Under the pieces are notes generated by a model. It saw only the letters and a list, made by a program, of their open reading frames with translations, was not told the origin of the DNA and searched no databases. From NCBI GenBank assembly GCA_947652115.1, contig OX393573.1, positions 16,381,805 through 16,445,804 of the forward strand: a stretch of 64,000 nt of DNA, read 5' to 3'. Position numbers and translations under genes: made by a program. The stretch is from Blastomussa wellsi (lineage: Eukaryota > Cnidaria > Anthozoa > Scleractinia > Plerogyridae). Every line of letters starts with the position of its first letter. The first letter of the stretch is position 1. Of this stretch, positions 1-12,200 are shown piece by piece.

Positions 1-250
1 TTTTATATGTCAGGTACGATACTCAGCATGTTGTTGTTTACATTGCATTTTTATAAACTTCTGGCAAATAATCTCGGGTAATATAAATTCCATAGCTGTC
101 TTGTTTTGCTTGCGTGTTTAAAGTCTTGATTCGTATCCTTTTTGTCATATTTAGTTCTCTTTGTTACATTTTTGTGTTGGTCTGAAAACAGTTCCTAGTG
201 ACAGTCGTATTATCAGTTTATATATTCCATGTTTGCGTGAATGGTTTCAG

Positions 251-3200
251 AAATCTTCCTTACAAGATAACCACAGAAGAAATGTATGATATCTTTGGCA
301 AATATGGAGGAATCAGGCAAATTAGAGTGTAAGCGGTTTTTTAAGATTTTGTAATTGAGGAAGTGTTAGAAACCCAAATACTGCTTGAATTAATAACAGA
401 AATGTTTATACTTTATTTCAGTCAAGATTGTGCCATGTGGTCGTACTATAATAAATTATCCATATTTTTGTTTTCTTCTTGAAGTGGTAATGCTCCAGAA
501 ACAAGAGGAACTGCATTTGTAGTGTACGAGGATATTTTTGATGCAAAAAATGCATGTGACCATCTGTCTGGCTTCAATGTATGCAACAGATACCTGGTTG
601 TTCTGTATTATCAATCCACCAAGGTAAGGCCGGTATAAATTGTACTTACTGTCAGGAGGGTCCCTGTGTCACTTGTGTGAATTTAAGGTTGTACATACCC
701 TGTATGGCTAGAATGGGTCCAAAATGAGCTCATTTTAAAACAGTTATCAACTTTATGCGAGTTCCTGAGAACATTACCCCAAGGTAATTTTTATCGCAGA
801 ATCCGAATTTAAGAAAGTGTTACGGCACAAGCAGTAAAACGCAGTTAATGGAGCGTTACATGCAAATCTCATAAACAGGTAGTTGCTGTATTTAGCTATT
901 TTACAATGCTCTCAATTGTCTTTGGCACCCGCAGAGACCGGGTGAAGTCTTGAGGTAGCGACTTCCCCCAAGCTTTGGGCATGGTTTTGCCCCTTTCATT
1001 TGTGCACCTGCCAATGGTCTTGTCCGATCCAGTGCTGGCTTTCTCTATACCGGGGAGATAAGTGATGTTTTCATAGGTAACATGTTCAAATTTGACCTGC
1101 CAATACACTTGTCTGTTTCCAGTGCGTGTTTGTCCCGTAGCACTGGTGATAAGTGAGGCTTTAAAAGGTCATCGTACTTGCCAATACACTTGTTCGCCCG
1201 GTTGCTGGGGCGACAAGTGAGGCTTAATGCTATTGTTATGTAATCTAGTTGACCTGCCGATACTCTTATCCGATTCCAGTGCGGTAGTGCTGGAGATAAG
1301 TGAAGCTTGAAAAGGTCACGCAACTCAAAGTCGCTCCCCATGCCGACCAGAGGGATGTGTCCCCCGACATTAATGCCAAACGATGTGTGGTTTTCTCTAT
1401 TCTTTCATGAATGCATCACAATAATAATGGGTTATAATAGCACATCAAAGCAAGTTGTCACATATCAGGGACATTAAGTCAAAAATGTCAATTTTCTGTC
1501 AGAATGGTGTGAAAATTAACACCTGAAAATGTCACGCAAATCAATAATTATTCGATTTTCTTGCTTGCTTTTCTTTTAAAATCTTTCTGATTTGTGCCAT
1601 TTAATACTTGTAGAAAAAGGATTCGTTTTTGACTTAGCCGACATTCAAATGTTAATACACCTTATTCCAAAATGGCTGCCACCTTAATATTCTTTTGTTG
1701 GTATTCAAATTAGCCCTTCTTGCCTCATTTTTAAGCTCAAAAATCAAAAGAATATTTTATCTTGAACAAGGCAATAAGGGCCAATTTGTATGTGCATAAA
1801 TCAGTGGCCATTTTGGAATAAGGTGTATATTTCGTGAAAAAACTGAACCTCCCTGAACCAATCATGTGACATACTGTAACGATGATCCGCTCAGTCAGGG
1901 AAAATAGCTCCACTTGTGCTTGTTAACTCGGCCAAATTTCAGAAGTTGTTGTTGTTGTTGATCTAGGCACCTTTAGCACATTAATTTTAGCAAGAGAGAA
2001 CAAACAAATAAAGTCATCTTATTGGAGCATGCAAAGAAAATATACTTGAGTAAAGCACGTGGAAGAGCAAAAATGGGCGTCTGGTCACCTTTCCACTTGC
2101 TTTAATAATAATAATAATAATGATCGTAATAATAATAATAATAATAATAATAATGATGATGATGATGATAATAATAATAATGGTAATAACAATAATAATG
2201 ATAATTACTTAATTGACCACTCCCCATTAGGGTTTTTCAGGGTCAATGTCAACAAACAAATAAAAATTATTGTGAATAAACGTAACAGGGTAAAGAATCG
2301 CAACTGGCAGGAGTCAGACCAGTTGGCTATTTACAAGCGTAGCCGAGAAGTTGAACTCGGAGCTACCAAAAACAACACCAACTAGTGGCCAGAATAGGAC
2401 TTAAACCCATGAGTTACAAATTTCAAGTCCAACGCTCTAACCACTCGGACATGCTGCCTCCACGCTGCTTTGCTTACATATCTTTTTATTCTGCTTCGCT
2501 ATCGAGATCCTGGAACAGGTATAAGTCATTCAGCTGTACAGCATGGTTACATCCTCAAACATGGAGGATGTGTTTTCTACTGGGCGAATTTAGCTTCCAA
2601 CAATATATGGAGCAGTTAAATCTTGTTTTATGAGCAGTTAAATGTGATGACGCGAAGGATGGCTTTAGGTGAAAGTGGTAGGTGGGTTATTACAGGAAGA
2701 AAACATCCACTTAGTACAGGGCATCACATCAGCAAATTCTAATTAGCCTCTTACGCAGGCGTTATTAGGGGATTGCGTTACCACTTTTCCCCAAGTGTAA
2801 CGCAATCCCCTAATAACGCCTGCGTAGGAGACTAATTCTAATTGACATGGCTTAAACTTGTAAATGTCATCACAAACAAATTCCCAATGCAGCAAGATGA
2901 AAAGAATACCCACATGAAAATAACACGATTCAATTCAACAGTCCACTGTTTCATTTGAAATGGATGATAATTCTTTTGATGTTTCAAGTGAGTTTGGTGC
3001 CAGTTCTAAACGTTGCTCAACCCAAGCTCCATAAATCCCACGAAAATGGCCTAATCTCGCCAAAACTGCCTCACGGAAGCCGTCGATAATTTTTCTTCCT
3101 ATAGGCGTTGCCTCGGGTTTCAAGGTTTATCCTAACCTTTCGAAAAACACTACTTTTTTGACTCTAAATTTAAAATTCTGCTTTCGTTGGATGCGCATTC

Positions 3201-3551
3201 AGCTGGCTTGGCCGCCAAATTCAAACTGTCAGCGTCGTGACCGCGCCATTGTGACAAAATCACTCTCAACACTGGAGAGGCACAGGACAATTTTTATCAT
3301 GCAAAGTATACCGTGTTACGGCCCCTGGGGAAGTTTCATAATTTCATAGTAGTAGCATTTTTTCTGGCCTGATGTATCTACCGTGTATAAATAATAAAGA
3401 TGATGATGATTATGGCCCTTGTATACCAAAGTGAGTTAAAAATTTGTATCAATATTTCTTTTCACAGGCTTTCCAGAAACTGGACAAGGAAAAGAAGCGA
3501 CAAGAACTGGAAAAAATGAGGGAAAAATATGGAATTAGTAAAGACAAGTGA
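251..3551 (+). CDS. SF3B6: SF3B6 (SF3b14/p14), spliceosomal U2 snRNP subunit, 5' end outside window
   Basis: This protein is a small RRM protein of the SF3b complex in the nuclear U2 snRNP; it contacts the branch-point adenosine region and SF3B1. Three coding exons are visible: 251-328, 485-623 and 3468-3551 (stop TGA 3549-3551), with GT-AG borders and matching phases. They encode about 99 residues. Starting with [19 protein letters not shown], they follow the family nearly residue for residue; RNP1 reads RGTAFVVYE, and the tail is Lys/Glu-rich, ending in YGISKDK. The family is about 125 residues long, so only the first exon or exons (about 25 residues) lie left of the window. Bases 1-250 are intron. 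The last intron (624-3467) is 2.8 kb and carries a SINE, a tandem repeat, a MITE and a hairpin. Orthology is secure because this protein is extremely conserved. Confidence 0.95.
1007..1320. repeat. Degenerate tandem repeat, about four units of 75-88 bp
   Basis: Four diverged units each begin with CTGCCAAT-like sequence and contain TCTTGTCC..GATAAGTG-type complementary halves, so each unit can also fold back. The array lies in the last SF3B6 intron. Unit divergence suggests that it is old. Confidence 0.6.
1656..1827. mobile_element. MITE, 172 bp, in SF3B6 intron
   Basis: The ends are inverted copies of each other: TACACCTTATTCCAAAATGG at the left and its near-perfect complement ending at 1827. 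TA-rich flanks suggest a Tc1/mariner-like TA target. It has no coding capacity. Confidence 0.7.
2103..2470 (-). mobile_element. tRNA-derived SINE with AAT-rich tail
   Basis: Read on the minus strand, the element begins near 2465 with a tRNA-like head: GCATGTCCGAGTGGTTAGAG is a good A box, and GGGTTTAAGTCC resembles a B box. A body follows, ending in a microsatellite tail that appears on the plus strand as AAT/GAT repeats (2103-2210). It resembles a SINE common in coral genomes, from memory. The head folds like a Leu/Ser-type tRNA but is degenerate, so it is not called as a tRNA gene. Confidence 0.7.
2742..2836. repeat. Near-perfect hairpin, 40-bp arms
   Basis: Bases 2742-2781 and 2797-2836 are inverted copies with about two mismatches, around a 15-base loop. 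It is probably a small fold-back MITE. Its lack of decay suggests recent insertion. Confidence 0.75.
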
Positions 3552-3724
3552 TGGGAGGAAAACTGAAATGTATTTATTTTATGAGGAATCTCTGAAATGC
3601 AAAGTAAAAACTTTTTTGGACCTTGTCACTAAACTTCATTACACAGAAGTACGTAGTTAACTTCATTTCCTATGAGATATTTTGTATTGGTATTTTCGTC
3701 TTCGATAGATTGCTTTGCATACAG

Positions 3725-3730
3725 AATAAA
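3725..3730 (+). terminator. Candidate polyadenylation signal of SF3B6
   Basis: AATAAA lies 174 bp after the SF3B6 stop. A second AATAAA at 3953-3958 could serve a longer 3' UTR. Confidence 0.5.
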
Positions 3731-5825
3731 CCGCCGTTACAGTCTTATAGTGTCAGTATGCCGGTAGTTAGTGTTATACCAAGGACTTTGCTGCAGTTGA
3801 GCTGAAAGATGTCAAAGCGTAGCCGGGATGCCATGAACACTGTTTAAGCATGTTGGCTGACAGTTACACGTCCTTGTAGAAAACTATTTTGTGATGTGAA
3901 GATTATAAACTCTAAGATCATTCAATATCCTACGTTTTTTCCGCTCTGTAAAAATAAACAAACATTAATGCTAATTAAATTTGAATCCATCTTGATTCTG
4001 GTAAAACTTCCTCTCAAATATGGATTTCTAGTGTAACTGGCGGCCAAAAATGTTTTATATATAACTGGATTTATGAAAACCAGGTCAAAGAATTAATGAC
4101 CCCCTTCTCACGTTGTAACGATGAAGACTTGTTAGGCATGTTAATTAGGCCTAAAAATCGGGTCAAGAAGGGAGCGAAAAGAAAATCCATAATAATAATA
4201 GAAATGTTAATAATAATAGTAATAATAATGATAATAATAATATTAATAATCTGTCTTGATTTAGCAAAAAAGTGGCTTGAGGCAATAGAGGAAGTGTATG
4301 AGATTTCGATCTATTTTGTTTGTTTTGCGAAGTAACCGTCGGTGACTATTGGCCATTCTTTGCATGAAATTTTACCCTTCATAATGTTCCCATGCCAAAT
4401 TCGTGATGTCTGGTACTTGTTACTGCGAATCCTTGATGTTACACACTATTCCTCAGATCATTTGAGACCATGCATGGCTTGCCGGGTCAACTCTTGCGCT
4501 GGAAATTTTTAAGTGTGCGATGCCATTTTATGTTGTGAATAATAATTTAATTGAATTAGTAGACTTCGTGATTTTGTTGTTCTGCCCAAACTACAATGTT
4601 CTTGCTCCGAAAAGACATAGGTTAGAGTAATTTGCGTTTATTTGAGTTAAGAATAGGTGGTGCCCATTGACACAGTCCTTACGAAAATATGCCTTCAGAA
4701 CTATAGTGTCATGTCAAATTTATCTAGCCGAGTTCTGTTGAATCAAGACAGAGTAATAATAACAGTAATACTAGCACTGAACTTTCGGATAAGTGAGTCA
4801 CCAAGGAGAATAGAAGCTGTCAATTCTTTTAAATTTTATGGCGTCGACTTTGTTTTCTCTGGCGAGAAAACAACCGCTTCTCAGGAGTTTCGCTTACAAT
4901 TTTCTTTGACCCGGTTTACATAAATACAGTCATATATATACATATATTGCAGTTCAAGAAGACGCATTGCGGAAATGAAGCATATCTTCAAGATGACTAG
5001 TCTTACTGAAAGAAGGGTCGAACCTATTTTAACAAGACTTCAGTTGTTTCGAAAAAATTATTATTGTTCACAGAAAAACTTGTTATCATTTCCCAGGCTT
5101 TGCTTCGATTTCATTTTCCGGTTTTTCGTTCCCAGCGTTATTTCTTTCTCAGTCTCGATCCCAGTATTTGTTTATCTCCTATTATTTCGTTTCTCTCGAA
5201 AATCAAAGAATTCCTTTAGGCATGATCTAGAAAAAAAGTACTGGCTTAATTTCTGAATATCATTGCATCTTTCTGGGATAATGAAATTTACACTCGCTGT
5301 TTACACTTCTTAGAAAAGCCACAAACCAACATGACCCTTGTCCTTCGATAGTCGCGTCCCTTTTTTTTTCCAAACGTTGCCGCCTTTCGTTTTCGTTTCC
5401 CCGCCCCTTCCTGTTTTTGAGTTGGCCACTTGTTTCAGACGTTCCAGAATACCTAGACGATGTATCTTTTGGGTCTTAAAATAACCGCAATTGATTAGTT
5501 CCTTTGTTTGTTGAAAACTGTTCATAACGTTTCCCTGGTCCTACGTCTAGGGCGTCTCAAGAAAATCTGAAGCTGCCTATTCTCTTGTAATTGTCAATAA
5601 CTGATGAATTCTTTTGAGTCCAAAAGTTGACTGCAGGAGAACAAATCTCTTCCCAGCGACGAGATAACAGGAATGTGAAAACGGAAATAAAACTAACAAA
5701 AAGAACGAGGCTGCTTTATTGACATCCTAAATTCCCCGTGTCAAATCCTGGAGAAAATGAGTGTACTTTGATCCTTCAATTGTTCTCAGTGAATGATCTA
5801 TTCTTGGAAACAACCCGAGGAAACG
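3731..5825. other. Intergenic DNA between SF3B6 and the secreted-peptide gene
   Basis: I recognise no gene here. It is A+T rich and holds an (AAT)n-type microsatellite at about 4190-4245 and a short TA tract near 4930. The open frames of 60-93 codons lack recognisable domains or splice context. Confidence 0.6.
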
Positions 5826-5832
5826 TATAAAA
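5826..5832 (+). promoter_or_regulatory. TATA box of the secreted-peptide gene
   Basis: TATAAAA lies about 30 bp upstream of a plausible non-coding first exon that ends in a consensus donor at 5918. A TATA promoter fits a regulated, possibly inducible, secreted peptide. The assignment rests on spacing only. Confidence 0.45.
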
Positions 5833-5857
5833 TACTCGCCCTTGTGGTTCGGCAGAA

Positions 5858-5917
5858 TCTAGGCTGGAGCTGATCTACGTGCGAACAGCACTGGTCCAAG
5901 TCAAGTCTAGCTTTGAG
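5858..5917 (+). other. Probable 5' UTR exon of the secreted-peptide gene
   Basis: The exon ends in TTTGAG followed by GTACGT, a good donor. Its start is guessed at about 30 bp after the TATA box. It would splice to the acceptor at 12612, just before the ATG at 12629. The intervening intron is 6.7 kb. Confidence 0.4.
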
Positions 5918-6562
5918 GTACGTACTTGTCCAATTTACACATATTTCTTTATAAACTGCTGGAATACCTCAGTTTCGGAGTAACTCGGTCTCGACAGAAT
6001 CTGGCAAGCTGAATTAATAACGAGTTTTCTTCTAGGCGAGTGCTTCGCTTCAGTCCTAGCTCAGCAGACTTGACGGTTACGTGCGCGACAGAGAAATATT
6101 TGGTTCTAAACTTACAACATTTCGGGGAGTTCTCCTCTAGAAATGTTTTGTAGCTCTACATCTTAAAACAGCAGCGGATTTGCTGCTTGGGTGTGTGCCC
6201 CAAAAGCGAGCCTTTTCTCTGACAATGTGCACTCGCAATGAAAACAGCGTCTTGTTTCAAAATGTTTCAAGAATTACAAGGTTTACCAGAGTTTTCAACA
6301 AAGTTGGCCGGAACTGATTCAGTCGAACAATGCTGATGTATTTTCGTACCTTATCCCTCCATTTTTTCCTTTATCGGTGATTTTTATGCTAAAGCAGGAT
6401 ATATAAAACAACAAAGAAAACTAAACTTGTTTTGTTCCTCGAGCGGACCATATTGGGAGCGGTCACTGAACGGCATAGTTGGTCACACGGCGCATTATTT
6501 ATCATAAATTATGAACAATGGTATTCATTATGATATGTTTTCGGGCGTGGGACAAACTGAAA

Positions 6563-6617
6563 AGACCCGAGTCTCCGATGGGATTGGAACTCTAAGCAAC
6601 TGAGCTACGAGAACTCT
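6563..6617 (-). mobile_element. tRNA-like relic (SINE head)
   Basis: On the minus strand GTAGCTCAGTTGCTTAGAG matches an A box, and AGTTCCAATCCC a degenerate B box. No complete cloverleaf with acceptor pairing is evident, so a SINE or pseudo-tRNA is more likely than a gene. Confidence 0.45.
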
Positions 6618-6665
6618 TGCTGAGCTGGGTTAACATCTGATGACAGACGTCCTGCATACTGCATG

Positions 6666-6966
6666 CTAGGATCACAGGAAGCCCAAGCTCACGTTGTGAT
6701 CAGAAAAGAGGAAAAGAAGTGGGGAACCCATGCCAGAAAGCGATAACTCGCCTAAATGGCCAAGAATCGGCAAAATAAGCGTTCAGACAAGAAGAAAAGC
6801 ACAGTGAAAGTAAGGCAAGGCAATTTTATTTAAGATTTGGCAGTATTTCGGTTTGCTAAAAGGTGTTGTAAAATATTCCCATACAAACTCTTATATTTTT
6901 GCCATGACAGCTATTATGCAATATGATCATGATCACAACGTGAGCTTGGGCTGCCTGTGCTAGGAT
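6666..6966. mobile_element. Inverted-repeat element, about 300 bp
   Basis: AGCCCAAGCTCACGTTGTGATC near the left end is repeated in inverse orientation as GATCACAACGTGAGCTTGGG near the right end, with flanking partial matches to CTAGGATC. It is non-autonomous. Confidence 0.6.
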
Positions 6967-7439
6967 CAGCAATGTCGAAACATGATTGGAAAAATATGGT
7001 AATGCTATAAATTTTTTTAGTCCTTGACCCAAGTCAGTTCTGTGAAAATCTCATCAATGTTAAGGATTGATTTGTTTATTTAAATCTCGGTAAAAATCGT
7101 CAGGCTGCATTCGCTAGGCGGGTTCAACTTCTGTCGGAGCTGACGATGCTGATATCCCCTCCAGTTCCCCCATTTTATCTCCGTAAATGAGCAGTGCTTG
7201 TTTCGATCGAGCGCGCTACCAAAATAAACTGCCAGCTACGCAGGCTATAAATAATTTTAGACAGTCTGTGATTATTTAGACTTTCGATTCAGTCTTTCAA
7301 GGTTCAAAAAAATCTGTTTAAGATAGTGATCTATGATTGAAGGATAACATAAATAACAAGGAAAGCGAAACTAAAGTCTTCTTTGCCTTGAGCAGGCCCT
7401 AGTGGGCCTGGGCACTACGGAGAAAGTAACGCTGTGTTA

Positions 7440-7795
7440 AAGGCCATTTCCAGTCCGTACTGCGCAATCTCCACTTGTAATGTTTATCGAGTCTCTTAAT
7501 GGAGTTTCACACGATGAAAAGTAAACAAACCAAAATGAAAAATACGGGTAAAAACTTACCTTTTTCTTCCTTATTAACATCTGATATCCTTACAAAACAA
7601 TAATAAAGAGTAGACTAACCTCGATAATATTCCAAACCGACGTTTCAGCTCATTGCGAACTCCTAAACAAAACGACCCGCAATGGCGGACTCAAAAACTT
7701 TATGTACGCAGTTACCGAAGTGTAACGTATCAACGAATTCAAAACAGAAATGTAAACAAATCCCGAGACTGCGCAGTGCGGACTGGAAATGGCCT
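7440..7795. mobile_element. MITE with about 33-bp TIRs and TTA flanks
   Basis: The left end AGGCCATTTCCAGTCCG is matched in inverse by the right end at about 7763-7795. TTA lies at both borders (7437-7439 and 7796-7798), as in PIF/Harbinger elements, although the left end has one extra A. Confidence 0.65.
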
Positions 7796-9661
7796 TTACA
7801 GGAACACTGTCACAAATTCAAGTGTCTAAAAGACAAAAGTTTTTTTTTTTTGTAATTTGTTTTATTTTTTTCAACTCTTAATTACAATGCGTTACGTACA
7901 AGATATATACACAAAGTCACTTACATTACACATTATCACTTAACTTACACTTACACTTATATAATAACACCTATACTATGAGCTAACATGTGGCAAAAGC
8001 TTCTCCCATTTTTTGAAATGTGTAGCTAATTTGTTCCGCCTTGCTGCTATCTTTTTTCAACATAGAATATCTCTCTGATCTTGGCCTTATAAACCCTTAA
8101 AGACGGATTCACAGATTTCAATTTACATTTATAAATATAAAACTTAGCTATTAGTATCATATGATTTAGAATAATAAAGTCCTCCTCTACATTAAAAACT
8201 CCAAAAAAGATATCTGTTAATGTAAAGGATTGATGCTTAATGTTACATTCACCAAGCCAAGAACAGAAAGATTCCCAAAACGTTCTTGTCACATTGCAGT
8301 TGAAAAATAGATGTTCGAAGGATTCAATCTCGTGTTGACAAAAAGTACACAAGAGCGAGTCCGTCATTTTTAACCTAAACAATTTTTCATTGGTAAATAC
8401 TATGTTATTTAATATCTTGTACTGGAATTCTCTAATCTTAGCTTCAATCGTGACTGTGAAAGGCAAGGAGTATATTTTCTTCCAGTCAAAGTCAAACTGT
8501 GGGAACTTTTCTTTAAACTTTTTTTGAGCACTTGGAGGGACTTGCTTCTTACTTTTAAATTCATTGTAAAGCCATTTGGACGAAACATTTAATAAAGCCA
8601 CCTCAAAATCTTCCATTCTTAAATAAATTATGTTGCCGATATAAGAAGGGAGGTGTTGCGTGCTTTGTCTAATGATCTGTCTCCATTCACAAGGGATTGC
8701 GTCGACGATGCTCATTAATTTAAAAAGCTCTACTGGCGACAGATTTGCATTTAACACCTTCACACCCTTTAGAAAAATTCCAGCGTCAGAAATAAGATCA
8801 CCAACAGTGACAATTCCCTTAGTAAAACAATGTTTTTCAAAAAACGAGAACTTTTGAGTAGTAATATTCTTATTGTTCCATATAACCTGATGGATAACAT
8901 CCCCGTACGATTGTATCGAAGTCTGGTTTAAGAAGGACCAGGCGTCAAGACATTCTTTATAAAAGGTTGGAAGGTAAATAGGTAACTTTTTTGTATCAAA
9001 GTTACACTTAAGAATAAATTCGCCGCCTATCTGAGAGAGAAAATAATTCAGTGTTATTTTCCAAGAGCTAGAGTTATTCTTATCCGCAAATCTTTTTAAT
9101 ACCATTATCCTCTGTGCACGGATCATCGACTGAATATCCAACATCCTAAGACCACCGTCTTCAATATCATTGATAAGAGCGACACGTTTAATTTTGTCGT
9201 TACCTTTCCAAATAAAACGGTAAATCAGACTGTTGATCTCTTTGATAAAGTCTTCTGTCACTGTAATCAGCGAAGCTTTACTCAAAACGTTGGGAATAAT
9301 GAATGCTTTAGCAATTTGTATCCTTCCTAGTAATGTAAGTCCTCTCCATTTCCACAAATTCAATGTCTTTAATAGACTTGATAATTGACTCACAATTTGC
9401 TTTCATCCTTAACGACACATTATAATCGAAAACTATTCCCAGAATTTTAATTGATGTTCGGACTTTATGCGGATAATGAGTTTGATCAAGACGATGATTG
9501 CCAATGGCAAAGATTTCTGTTTTCTCTTTGTTTACCTTGAGATTAGAGAATCTAGAAAACAACTCCAGAATCGAAACTAAACGGTGATATGACGCATTAT
9601 CTCTCAGGAAGCAAGTCATATCGTCGGCAAAAAGTGTTAATTTAATTTCTTCTTCCTTAAC

Positions 9662-10087
9662 TAAGGGCCTCCACAGACGAGACGATTAGTTGTCGACAAC
9701 TATTTTTTATCAACAACTAATTGTTATCGACAACTATTTGTGTCCGATGCAAGCATTCCACACACTGGGGTGTTAGTTGTCGATGTCTTAAGTCAGGCCA
9801 ACGAGAGCTTGGAAACTAACGTTTAGTACGCATGCTCAGTTGCAATAGTTGTCGACAACTAAACCAATGATTTCCACACACGGGAAAACGGTCAAAAATG
9901 TCGCTGTCGACAACTAAGCAGTTTCCCTTTTCGAAAAGGGAAACTGCTTAGTTGTCGACAACTAATAATTTGGGGTTTAGTTGTCGACAACTTGCGCCAC
10001 AGACTACGTTTTTTAGTTGTCGATAACTTTTAGTTGTCGATCACAAATAGTTGTCGACAACTAAATCCCTAGTCTGTGGAGGGCCTA
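9662..10087. mobile_element. Non-autonomous element packed with copies of AGTTGTCGACAACT
   Basis: The ends are inverted (GGCCTCCACAGAC at left, complement at right) with TA at the borders. Inside are about six intact and at least five degenerate copies of the 14-bp palindrome AGTTGTCGACAACT in both orientations. One longer perfect palindrome is centred on TTCGAA near 9935. It splits the LINE just upstream of the FADD motif, so it is younger than the LINE. The repeated palindrome may be a binding site for the protein that moves it, which is an inference. Confidence 0.75.
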
Positions 10088-11825
10088 ATATACCTTTAAT
10101 TTCACTATCTTCTCGAATTTGGCACGCTAGAACTTCAAGGGTTAAGATGAATAATAAAGGTGACAAAGGATCGCCTTGTCTAACCCCACACCGAACTGGG
10201 AATAAGTCAGAAGTAAAGCCATTATTTAAAACACAACTGGTTATATTAGTATAGAACGTCTTAATCCACTTTAAAAAATGTGTTCCAAAGTTGAATTTTT
10301 TTAAGACCTTAAAAAGGAAGGTATGATTTAAAGAGTCGAAAGCTTTTTCAAAATCGACTGCCATGAGCACCCCTGCACAATTTGTAAATTGAGAAAAATC
10401 AAGTACATCTTCAATCGTCCGAACTCCGTCCGCTATTGATCTCCCCTTAACAAAACCATTCTGGTTAGGATGAATCAGATTAGGTAGAATTTGTTCTATT
10501 CTTCTTGCAATCGCTTTAGATGCAATTTTGACATCCACGTTAATCAAAGATATCGGTCTCCAGTTTTTGATAAATCGTCTATCTTTGTCTTTCTTTTCTA
10601 GCAAAGTAATCATAGCCTGTTTCTGGGAGTTTGATAGTTGTCCCTGTTCGTGAGCGAAATTTAATGCGTCGACAAGACACCTCCATATGAGGTGCCAGAA
10701 GCCAAGATAAAATTCCACAGTCAGACCATCGTTTCCAGGAGTTTTATTTTTCTGAAAGGATTTTAATGCTTCCAAATATTCGTTAGTTGTAATTTTGTTT
10801 TCCAAAAACTCCCGCTGCTCGTCCGTCAACATTTTAATATTTATATTTCTCAGAAATCGGTCAGTCGATGCATCATCACCGTCACTTGAATCGTAGGGAT
10901 TTGCATAAAAATTATTTATTTCCGTCATTATTTGTTTCGGATCAGTTATGCATTCATCGTTTTCTCCCTGTAGCTTTCTAATACAACTTTTTTTCTTTTT
11001 ATAATTTTGTAAATTCAGGAAATATTTATTACTTTTTTCTCCATGTTCGTACCAATTTACTCTTGATCGAATAATTGCCCCTTGAGCTATGTATTCGTAG
11101 TGTCGATCATATTCAGTTTGAAGGATTTCCAGGTCGTTTAAGTTTTCTGGGGTAGCATTTTCATCACATTTTACTTGGCATTCTTTAATTTCTTTTTCTA
11201 ACACTGACAATTTTTCCCTTCGCTTTTTGGCCTTCTGCTTACTGTATGAAATTGTTACATAGCGGATTTTGTACTTGATGAAGTCCCAAAGGACCCTGGG
11301 ATCTTGAATATCTTTTCCTTCTTCCAGCCAATCGTTATATTTATCGTTTACTAAATTAATGTAATCTTCGTCCTCTAAAAGACTGGAATTAAACTTCCAA
11401 AAAGACGGTCCTCTTCCAGTTTCTTCAATTCCATTTATATGTATTGAGATAGCGGAATGATCTGTTCTTATAGCTGGAATAATATCAACATTCTCTACTT
11501 CTTCTTGGATATTGCTGCTAATTAACCAGAAATCCAAACGACGCTGTACTACTGGGTTCTTCTGTCTCCATGTAAAGCGCCTGACATCTGGATTTCTAAG
11601 CCTCCATATATCGATCAAATCAAAAGCTGAACACAAGTCCTCAATCTCTTTACAAGACTCTTTTACTTGTGGCTTACCCCCGGAACCATCCAAGTTGGCA
11701 TCAAGGATAACATTAAAGTCGCCTCCAATAATAAGTTCGCAATTTTCCTCTAATTCTATTTCTTCAATCTGTTTTTGAATTTTAGCGAAGAAAACGCACT
11801 GGTCTTTAATCTTATTAGTATAGGT

Positions 11826-11981
11826 AATCACATGAGGCCAAGTACTATTAAGGATTAATTGCACGAGAGTTTTCAAAATTTTCCAAAATTGCCCGAGTCG
11901 CGAAGCGACGAGGGCAATTTGGAAAATTTTGAAAACACAAGTGCAATTAATCCTTAATAGTACGAGGTCTCATGGGATTAC
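11826..11981. mobile_element. Fold-back element, about 75-bp arms
   Basis: The left half, from GTAATCACATGAGG through TTTCCAAAATTGCCC, is complementary to the right half ending in CATGGGATTAC. The centre is GAGTCGCGAAGCGACGAGG. It interrupts the LINE endonuclease between NIYAP and the TNKIKDQC segment. Confidence 0.7.
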
Positions 11982-11984
11982 TTG

Positions 11985-12200
11985 TTTATCAATAAAGGGC
12001 AAAATTTATACGAAGGAAAATCACGCGCGCAGTCTATTTTTATCTGGGAAGCCTGTTTAGCGCTACGGCAATTAACGGATTAGCCAATCATTAACAGGTA
12101 ATCATGCCCTCTCTTGATTACTAAAAATGCCCTCGATTAAGAAAAAATGCCCTCTCTCTCAACCAATCAGCGCTCAGTAATTTTGCCCTTTATTGATAAG
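11985..12200. mobile_element. MITE abutting the fold-back element
   Basis: TTATCAATAAAGGGCAAAAT at the left is matched in inverse by TTTTGCCCTTTATTGATAA at the right. Internal TGCCCTC repeats are present. It is the third insertion into the same LINE. Confidence 0.65.

Larger units (their letters stand above)
5918..7439. other. Intron 1 of the secreted-peptide gene, proximal part
   Basis: This stretch is non-coding. It contains a tRNA-like relic (6563-6617) and an inverted-repeat element (6666-6966). I see no exon in it. Confidence 0.5.

Noticed and set aside
2380..2465. tRNA gene (also 6563-6617, 25735-25800 and 40360-40410)
   Set aside because: A and B boxes are present but no full cloverleaf; bodies and A/T-rich tails mark them as SINEs or relics.
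5310..5525. 71-codon Lys-rich minus-strand frame as a gene
   Set aside because: No domain, no splice context, low-complexity composition.
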